Below, piece after piece: positions 5,906 to 10,279 of a stretch of 10,279 bases of DNA. Positions within the stretch are counted from its first letter, which is position 1. Every line of letters begins with the position of its first letter. This stretch comes from Candidatus Parcubacteria bacterium (lineage in GTDB: Bacteria > Patescibacteriota > Minisyncoccia > Phycocordibacterales > UBA1006), in assembly GCA_027028225.1 (NCBI GenBank), contig JALVJP010000069.1, positions 1-10,279 of the forward strand. The letters are read 5' to 3'. The notes under the pieces were generated by a model. The model saw nothing but the letters and a program-made list of their open reading frames with translations. It had not been told where the DNA came from and searched no databases. The position numbers and the translations under genes were made by a program.

Positions 5906-6832
5906 CTATTCATTATTTGCAACCCCAAACGGAATATGCACAAGCGGAATGCTTTGCATAGATTCATCAAGGTTTACCAGTTGATCATCAAAAAAGAGGT
6001 GTGGTTTCATAATCTCAAGTACTCGCTTCTTCTCTACTCCCCCAAGGAGAAACATTTCGTCAACACTCACACCCCATTCTTCTAAGGTATGAAACGCGCG
6101 CTCATGCGCAGGAGCGCTCCTTGCGGTAATAATCGCGGTCTTGAGAATTTTCATGTAGTGCAAATCCTTTTCAAGTTTCTCTGATTCGAGCTTTTGAAAA
6201 TAGGAAATTTTCTTAAAGAAATCTGCGAGAGGCCCTGGCTTCAACGCAATACTTTTGTGTTCTGTCTCGTAACGGCGATACTCTTCAAGTCCTTTCTCGT
6301 TATACACTCTCTCTGCTTCGTCATCTGCAAGTACTCCATCAAAATCAAATGCGAGTCTCAACTCTTTGGAATCATCCCCTTCACTCATTTTCGTCTTCAA
6401 AATCTTCCCGGCAGCGAACCCCGCTTTCAATGCATTTCGCACATCTTCCTCGTTCGTAGAGAGAAAAAGTGAAATATTAAACGCAGGGATGTAAGGATAC
6501 GGCGACTCCCCTGCGGTAAATACCGCTCTCTGGATATCAAGCCCATAGCGTTGAATAGAGTTATAAATCCGTATCCCTGTTTCCGGACTATTTCTCGAGA
6601 GAAGCACAACTTCAACTGGATGTTCATCAGAGTACACTTTATTAATATTAAGGAAACGCTCTATGAAAGGAAACGCCGCTCCTTTTGGGAGAAGCACATC
6701 CCTCTTCTCAATTTGATACTCTTTGTATGCTTTCAAGCCCTCCTTCTGAAAAATCTCATCCTCCTTTGTGAGATCAAAAAGTGCGTTCGATGATATCCCT
6801 ACCACAAGTTTTTTCTCGATTGGGTATTTCAT
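5906..6832 (-). CDS. Cytosolic 5'-nucleotidase, NT5C1-like family
   Basis: The 308 residues match the bacterial 5'-nucleotidase family related to eukaryotic NT5C1, which dephosphorylates nucleoside monophosphates such as AMP, in the cytoplasm. Recognisable blocks are VGISSNALFDL (11-21), VEVVLLSRNSPETG (73-86), GLDIQRAVFTAGESPY (97-112), LFLSTNEEDV (122-131), LAFDFDGVLADDEAERVY (160-177), ITARSAPAHER (235-245) and LFFDDQ (279-284). FDFDGV is a HAD-type DxD loop. The two halves look like an ancient duplication: FD-E-GL-Y-Y-PG-F spacing recurs at residues 19-60 and 162-207. The length is typical and complete. It is divergent from the zinc-ribbon gene, and its promoter (6841-6869) puts the -10 eight bases before the ATG. 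Confidence 0.9.
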   Translation of the reverse strand: MKYPIEKKLVVGISSNALFDLTKEDEIFQKEGLKAYKEYQIEKRDVLLPKGAAFPFIERFLNINKVYSDEHPVEVVLLSRNSPETGIRIYNSIQRYGLDIQRAVFTAGESPYPYIPAFNISLFLSTNEEDVRNALKAGFAAGKILKTKMSEGDDSKELRLAFDFDGVLADDEAERVYNEKGLEEYRRYETEHKSIALKPGPLADFFKKISYFQKLESEKLEKDLHYMKILKTAIITARSAPAHERAFHTLEEWGVSVDEMFLLGGVEKKRVLEIMKPHLFFDDQLVNLDESMQSIPLVHIPFGVANNE

Positions 6833-6840
6833 ACTATTGA

Positions 6841-6869
6841 ATACTACGCGAGTGTTTGTATTTTCACAA
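6841..6869 (-). promoter_or_regulatory. Promoter of the 5'-nucleotidase gene, leaderless type
   Basis: On the minus strand TTGTGA (6864-6869), 17 bases, TAGTAT (6841-6846), then 8 bases to the ATG. Both boxes match sigma70 at 4 of 6 positions. The spacing suggests transcription starting at or beside the initiation codon. Confidence 0.5.
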
Positions 6870-6878
6870 GAAAGTTTA

Positions 6879-6907
6879 TTGATATTATTAATCTACGGAT
6901 GTATAAT
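6879..6907 (+). promoter_or_regulatory. Promoter of the zinc-ribbon/SH3-like gene
   Basis: TTGATA (6879-6884) is followed after exactly 17 bases by a perfect TATAAT (6902-6907), the best promoter in the window. The -10 lies 9 bases before the ATG at 6917 and overlaps an upstream in-frame ATG (6899), which therefore cannot be in the mRNA. Confidence 0.75.
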
Positions 6908-6916
6908 ACAGCTGTT

Positions 6917-7423
6917 ATGACAGAAGAAACAAAAAAATGTAAGACATGCTACACAGATATTCCTAAAAAAGCGAAAAAATGTCCAAATTGTCGTGCGGAT
7001 CAAAGGAATTGGTTTAGACGGCATCCGATTATTACCCTCATTATATTTTCTATCTTATTCATTCAAGTCATCAATACATTAAGCAGAGTAGAAGAACAAG
7101 TTAACAAGGAAACAAATAGAGAACAAGTTACATCTAAGTCCAGTAAATATAAGTATCATGAAGGAAATGCGGACCAACCTCTTGGGGTTTATATCATAAA
7201 TACTGACTTAGGAGACGGCGGAAGTATTGCAGATTCAACACCAATATTTAGAGGAGAAGAAGCAGATGCGACACAACTCGTAACCCAAGTTCCTAATGGA
7301 GCAGAAGTTAAGTTATTGAAAAGAAGGACTGACGGAGATTCTGAATGGGATAGATGCTTAATAAAGTATAAAGAATTTAAAGGGTGGCTTTCTTGTGATT
7401 GGTTACAAGAGAAGAAAAATTAA
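6917..7423 (+). CDS. Zinc-ribbon, single-TM protein with SH3-like C-terminal domain
   Basis: A 168-residue protein with three parts. First is a Cys4 zinc ribbon (CKTC at 8-11, CPNC at 22-25, Lys-rich between). Then comes one membrane segment (about 38-54) preceded by RNWFRR, which by the positive-inside rule places the ribbon in the cytoplasm. After a polar linker (56-85), residues 120-164 look like a bacterial SH3-type barrel (VTQVPNGAEVKLL, then EWDRCLIKY, then GWLSCDWL). Cys147 and Cys160 lie in this outer domain and could form a disulfide. SH3b domains often bind cell wall or peptides; no specific ligand is visible. An in-frame ATG exists at 6899, but it overlaps the -10 box, so 6917 (MTEETKKC) is chosen. 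The gene is monocistronic, with a terminator 12 bases after the stop. I know no named family with exactly this arrangement. Confidence 0.7.
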   Translation: MTEETKKCKTCYTDIPKKAKKCPNCRADQRNWFRRHPIITLIIFSILFIQVINTLSRVEEQVNKETNREQVTSKSSKYKYHEGNADQPLGVYIINTDLGDGGSIADSTPIFRGEEADATQLVTQVPNGAEVKLLKRRTDGDSEWDRCLIKYKEFKGWLSCDWLQEKKN

Positions 7424-7434
7424 TAAAAACATAG

Positions 7435-7460
7435 CTCGAATTTATATTCGAGTTTTTTAT
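7435..7460 (+). terminator. Rho-independent terminator after the zinc-ribbon gene
   Basis: CTCGAAT (7435-7441) pairs perfectly with ATTCGAG (7446-7452) around a TTAT loop and is followed by TTTTTT. It ends the zinc-ribbon unit and separates it from the Nramp-like gene. Confidence 0.9.
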
Positions 7461-7501
7461 ATAAAAATTGCAAAAACAATCATAAGGAATTGAATGAAAT
7501 A

Positions 7502-7510
7502 TGGTATAGT
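7502..7510 (+). promoter_or_regulatory. Extended -10 promoter of the Nramp-like gene
   Basis: TGGTATAGT is an extended -10 element ending 8 bases before the ATG at 7519. It has the same layout as at murA: no clear -35 and no room for an SD sequence, so the mRNA is probably leaderless. Confidence 0.55.
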
Positions 7511-7518
7511 AAACGCAT

Positions 7519-8859
7519 ATGCAACACATACGAAGAATCTTTTTTCCAAAACAGACAGATACCCTATTCAAAGGGTTTGGACCTGCGTTCCTCGCAATCG
7601 CAATGGGGATCGGATCGGGAGAATTCATTCTCTGGCCTTACCTCACTGCACATCACGGATTTGGGCTCCTCTGGGGAGCGCTTTTAGGGATTACCATTCA
7701 ACTCATTATTGTTGTTGCGATAGAACGACATACTGCTTTCTTGGGAGAAGATGAACTCACAAATTTTGTCCGTGTCTGGAAATTCGCATTCTGGTGGATT
7801 CTCGTCTCAACTCTTATCGCGTTTGGGTGGCCTGGATTTTCCGCAATGCCTGCGCAGTTGCTCAAAGAAGGGCTCCATCTCCCAGTTTCTCATCATATTC
7901 TTAGTCTTGTTATTCTTCTCCTCGCGAGTGCAATTCTTCTTCTTGGAACACATATTTACAGGAGGATCATTTTTGTACAGAAAATCAATATGAGCTTCCT
8001 TCTCGCACTCACCATCTTTCTCTTCATTTACTACTTTGATATCAATTTTCTCAGAGAGATGTTTTTTGGTTTCTTCGGAGAAGGAAAAGGATACCTCTTC
8101 ATTCCTGCCGGTATCTCTCTCGCAACCCTCCTTAGTGCAATTGCATACGCAGGATCAGGAGGAAATCTCCTTCTTATGAACTCATTTTACGTAGAAAAAG
8201 AGAGGAAAGGACTCATTGCAACTCCGCATAAGGAAGAAGATCTTCTCATTCCAAGCGCACGAAAAGGTTCTATCCAACACGCGAAAGAATTTGAAAAACA
8301 CTCATGGAAACAGAATACCCTGTTCTTCTGGTTCGGAGGCCTCGTTATTATCATCCTCCTCGCGTATGTTTCTTACGCAGTATTCCATAATGTCGCACCG
8401 CAACAGAAAGACTTCCTCTTCTTGATTACAGAAGCGAATGTCTTTACGCGTGATATTCATCCAATTGTGGGAATTCTCTTCATTTTTTCAGGAGCAATGG
8501 CACTTTTTGGTGTTCAGCTCGGAATCTTAGATTTCATTGGACGAATTGCAGGAAACAAACCGGGAATTGAAGACGGGTCAAAAGAACAGAAGAAGTGGTA
8601 CAAACGAGCAGTATCCGCAATGACATTCTTCGGAGCAATTGTTCTCTTCTTTGGGTTCACTGCGCCAAAGTCACTCATTATTCTCGGAGCAATTCTCAAT
8701 GCTTTCTCGATGGGGATTATTGCGCTCCTCCTCTATCGAGTAGAGAAGAAACTCCTCCCCTCTTACCTTCAATCAAAATTCTTCCTCACCTTCCTCCCCC
8801 TCGCGTTTCTCTTTTATGTGGGATTCTTTGTGTATGTGGTTGTTGAGAAATTGATGTAA
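7519..8859 (+). CDS. Nramp-family transporter, divergent, lacking canonical metal motifs
   Basis: A 446-residue integral membrane protein of the LeuT-fold Nramp family (usual length 400-450), with about eleven hydrophobic segments. The start GFGPAFLAIAMGIGSGEF (19-36) corresponds to TM1, followed by LLWGALLGITIQLIIVVAIERHTAFLGE (50-77), which matches the TM2-TM3 region. In Mn/Fe transporters TM1 carries DPGN and TM6 MPH; here TM1 reads GSGE (32-35) and the TM6 region AYAGSGGNLLLMNSF (209-223). The usual Asp, Asn and Met ligands are thus missing, and Glu35, Asn216 and Met220 are the visible alternatives. The long polar loop at 226-265 is also unusual. I infer a transporter, but not necessarily of Mn or Fe. 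It is transcribed alone, from an extended -10 promoter to an inverted repeat at 8860-8892. Confidence 0.75.
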   Translation: MQHIRRIFFPKQTDTLFKGFGPAFLAIAMGIGSGEFILWPYLTAHHGFGLLWGALLGITIQLIIVVAIERHTAFLGEDELTNFVRVWKFAFWWILVSTLIAFGWPGFSAMPAQLLKEGLHLPVSHHILSLVILLLASAILLLGTHIYRRIIFVQKINMSFLLALTIFLFIYYFDINFLREMFFGFFGEGKGYLFIPAGISLATLLSAIAYAGSGGNLLLMNSFYVEKERKGLIATPHKEEDLLIPSARKGSIQHAKEFEKHSWKQNTLFFWFGGLVIIILLAYVSYAVFHNVAPQQKDFLFLITEANVFTRDIHPIVGILFIFSGAMALFGVQLGILDFIGRIAGNKPGIEDGSKEQKKWYKRAVSAMTFFGAIVLFFGFTAPKSLIILGAILNAFSMGIIALLLYRVEKKLLPSYLQSKFFLTFLPLAFLFYVGFFVYVVVEKLM

Positions 8860-8892
8860 AAGTAAAAAACTTAGATTTAATGTTTTTTACTT
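8860..8892. terminator. Perfect inverted repeat between convergent genes, probable bidirectional terminator
   Basis: AAGTAAAAAAC (8860-8870) and GTTTTTTACTT (8882-8892) are perfect 11-bp inverted copies around an 11-base loop. It begins right after the TAA of the Nramp-like gene and contains the stop codon of the opposite gene. The stem is AT-rich, with T runs on both strands. Such symmetry fits termination of both convergent transcripts. Confidence 0.65.
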
Positions 8893-9348
8893 GATATCAT
8901 TCTTAACAATAAATTCTTTCTTAAAACTAAAATTCCTAAGTCGAAAAAGCCTACTTAAAAAACCAAAATTCCACTCACCTGTAATTAAAACATGTATTTC
9001 CCCATCGTCTGAATATAATGGAACATTGAGAGCCTTTCTTGTGTTCCCCTTTTTTAAAACACTACATTTATGAGGATGTGTTCTTATGCGATCTTCCCAA
9101 TCATATAAAAAATTATTAATTTTTCTTTTTTGTAACTCTCCATTTTGCTTCCAAAAAATCTCTATATAACAATTGATGAGGTTCCCTCCGATGTTTGTAA
9201 GCGAAAATAAATTTCCGTCTTCTACAGAAGCACTAACGGTTATATCTGGCTTGGAAGAAAACATTGAGTTTAGAAAAGCCATAACTACAACAAAAAGTGA
9301 TATTACTCCTATAACTAAATTAACTAAATTTATAGTATTGCTATTCAT
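8887..9348 (-). CDS. Hypothetical single-TM protein
   Basis: I do not recognise this family. The 153 residues start with one hydrophobic segment (about 8-27), followed by a beta-rich domain. Its visible features are SKPDITVSASVEDGNLFSLTN (32-52), NCYIEIFWKQNGELQ (59-73), and SDDGEIHVLITGEWNFGFLSRLF (113-135), ending in a basic tail (LRNFSFKKEFIVKND). Alternating hydrophobic residues suggest an immunoglobulin- or sandwich-like fold; this is only an impression. The N-terminus lacks a cleavage or lipobox motif, so it is probably an anchor. The gene is visibly more AT-rich than the transporter genes to its left and has its own transcription direction and a gap of 131 bases upstream. A weak -10-like TATATT lies 15 bases before the ATG. 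It may be accessory DNA. The stop codon lies inside the inverted repeat shared with the Nramp-like gene. Confidence 0.55.
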   Translation of the reverse strand: MNSNTINLVNLVIGVISLFVVVMAFLNSMFSSKPDITVSASVEDGNLFSLTNIGGNLINCYIEIFWKQNGELQKRKINNFLYDWEDRIRTHPHKCSVLKKGNTRKALNVPLYSDDGEIHVLITGEWNFGFLSRLFRLRNFSFKKEFIVKNDIK

Positions 9349-9479
9349 ATCGAATCTTGGATTAATATATAATGCTAAATCATTTGTGATATTTTATAGG
9401 TACAGGACAAGATAATCTCTGATAATACTTACTAGAATTTTAGCATACAATTTTCTCAAATTTAAATTTCCACAAAAGG

Positions 9480-9911
9480 CTAACCGAGATAGCTAGAAAT
9501 CAAATCAACCTTTTCTTTCCTCCCGATTAATTCATAAAATCTCTTAGAAGATTCAAGTGGGAGAACCGGTAAATTCAACTCCTCCCACATCACGTCCTCA
9601 ATGTTATTAAACATATTCAATTCTTTTCTATCATACACATTTATTTCAACCTCAACCCCATCCATATTGCATATAAGAGAGTGTGCGTGAATGTGTTCAT
9701 TGTAAAAATCTTTCACAACAAATTCCTCCAATGCTTTTCTAAATACCTTAATTCCCTCTTCGTTAGTAGTGATATCCAAATCTCGAACCTGCGTAGGAAC
9801 ACCTTGAACAAGCAGATTTGCACTCCCATCAAGACGCCAAGTGGTGTTCTTATGCTCTTCAAGTGAACTGAGGATTTTAATCAACACCCCTTTGAATTTC
9901 TCTTTCTTCAT
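9480..9911 (-). CDS. Minimal nucleotidyltransferase-fold protein
   Basis: A 143-residue protein with a DNA polymerase beta-type nucleotidyltransferase signature. WRLDGSANLLVQG (25-37) holds the GS motif, followed after 13 residues by DLDI (44-47), whose two Asp residues would bind metal. MDGVEVEINVYD (83-94) supplies a third acidic position (Glu87 or Glu89). The pattern W-R-L-x-G-S-x-x-L-x-x-Q-G then D-(I/L)-D-I resembles small stand-alone nucleotidyltransferases of archaea and bacteria whose substrates are mostly unknown. I cannot tell whether it modifies a small molecule, RNA or a protein. The ATG at 9909-9911 is only 3 bases from the stop codon of the aspartoacylase-like gene upstream, so the two are co-transcribed and probably translationally coupled. 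The gene ends in TAG without a clear terminator. Confidence 0.7.
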   Translation of the reverse strand: MKKEKFKGVLIKILSSLEEHKNTTWRLDGSANLLVQGVPTQVRDLDITTNEEGIKVFRKALEEFVVKDFYNEHIHAHSLICNMDGVEVEINVYDRKELNMFNNIEDVMWEELNLPVLPLESSKRFYELIGRKEKVDLISSYLG

Positions 9912-9914
9912 AAG

Positions 9915-10279
9915 TCAATTCGATGAATCTAAGAGTATGGAATCGTGCGACAACAAATCATACCACGAAACTTCTGTTGTTAAATATGCGGCAACCCCGT
10001 AAGACCCAACCATGATAGGATAATATTCTTCTCCGTTTATGTTGATTTTTTTAAAGTTTTCTAACTCAGAAACCCCAAACTTTTTCTCATCTTCTTTACT
10101 CAAAAAACCAACAACCTTTAAAAATTTCTTCTTTCTTAAGAGTAACTCAGACGGATATATTTTCTTCGAAATGAACTCAAGTAAATTAACACAAGAATCA
10201 TATAGTAAATCCATCGATACTTCACTCCCTCGCGGACCAACTTCAATCGCAATTCCTCGATGCACATGAGTGGTAAAAG
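9915..10279 (-). CDS. Aspartoacylase/succinylglutamate desuccinylase family protein (partial, C-terminal)
   Basis: The C-terminal ~121 residues of a gene that begins beyond the right edge. The frame stays open to the edge (FTTHVHRGIAIEVGP). GIAIEVGP resembles the GIEVGP motif of aspartoacylase, whose Glu is the catalytic base; after it the order also fits: a helix (DLLYDSCVNLLEFI), a basic stretch, then EEYYPIMVGSYGVAAYLTTEV, which matches the family's YPVFVNEAAYYEKKEA-type ending. Family members are zinc-dependent and release acyl groups from N-acyl amino acids. The zinc ligands (HxxE and His) would lie in the unseen N-terminal part, so activity cannot be judged. A GTG at 10263-10265 could serve as a start, but it lies inside the conserved motif region. 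It shares a transcript with the nucleotidyltransferase 3 bases downstream. Confidence 0.6.
   Translation of the reverse strand, partial: FTTHVHRGIAIEVGPRGSEVSMDLLYDSCVNLLEFISKKIYPSELLLRKKKFLKVVGFLSKEDEKKFGVSELENFKKININGEEYYPIMVGSYGVAAYLTTEVSWYDLLSHDSILLDSSN

Noticed and set aside
6899..6916. Earlier in-frame ATG for the zinc-ribbon gene
   Set aside because: It overlaps the perfect TATAAT box, so it would not be in the transcript.
10263..10265. GTG as start of the rightmost minus-strand gene
   Set aside because: The frame remains open to the window edge and the start would cut into the conserved family region just before GIAIEVGP; the gene is better read as partial.
1..10279. CRISPR arrays, insertion sequences, integrase or phage genes
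   Set aside because: No regularly spaced repeats, transposase or recombinase motifs, or long terminal inverted repeats were seen on either strand.

Overview
The window looks like chromosomal DNA of a small-genome bacterium, most plausibly a member of the Candidate Phyla Radiation (Patescibacteria, perhaps Parcubacteria). That placement is inferred from short, divergent housekeeping proteins, an RF2 with a clipped N-terminus, a CofE-like protein of a kind I associate with these lineages, short intergenic spaces, and start codons without Shine-Dalgarno (SD) sequences. The genetic code is standard: an RF2 gene is present, UGA ends two genes, and no UGA needs to be read as an amino acid.

Layout. 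At 1-168 (minus) lies the N-terminal part of ribosomal protein S19, followed upstream by an unusually long leader (169-452) instead of rplB. At 453-659 (minus) is a cold-shock protein gene with its own promoter, structured leader and terminator. At 844-1572 and 1594-1854 (minus) a CofE-like protein sits downstream of the C-terminal stump of a sugar nucleotidyltransferase. At 1896-3224 (plus) is a MurA-family enolpyruvyl transferase whose active-site Cys is an Asp. At 3292-5038 (minus) are prfB and a ZIP metal transporter gene. At 5137-6832 (minus) are a membrane-anchored GerMN-like protein and a 5'-nucleotidase. Divergent from the latter is a zinc-ribbon/SH3-like membrane protein gene (6917-7423, plus). 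A divergent Nramp-family transporter follows (7519-8859, plus). The last part is visibly more AT-rich: a single-TM hypothetical protein (8887-9348, minus), and a minimal nucleotidyltransferase gene (9480-9911, minus) just downstream of the C-terminal part of an aspartoacylase-family gene (9915 to window end, minus).

Gene logic. The units are mostly short and ordinary: translation (S19, RF2), RNA chaperoning (Csp), peptidoglycan precursor synthesis (MurA), nucleotide salvage (5'-nucleotidase) and metal transport (ZIP, Nramp-like). Rho-independent terminators close the csp, cofE-like, GerMN-like and zinc-ribbon units, and a perfect inverted repeat separates the convergent Nramp and hypothetical genes. 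Four monocistronic or first genes (murA, zinc-ribbon, Nramp-like, 5'-nucleotidase) have a -10 element 7-9 bases before the ATG, so their mRNAs are probably leaderless or nearly so; this decides two start codons.

I see no CRISPR array, insertion sequence, tRNA, rRNA or phage module. The points most worth a second look are the Cys-to-Asp MurA, the leaderless/SD-less start pattern, the Nramp relative lacking both canonical metal motifs, the nucleotidyltransferase stump, and the aspartoacylase-nucleotidyltransferase pair.
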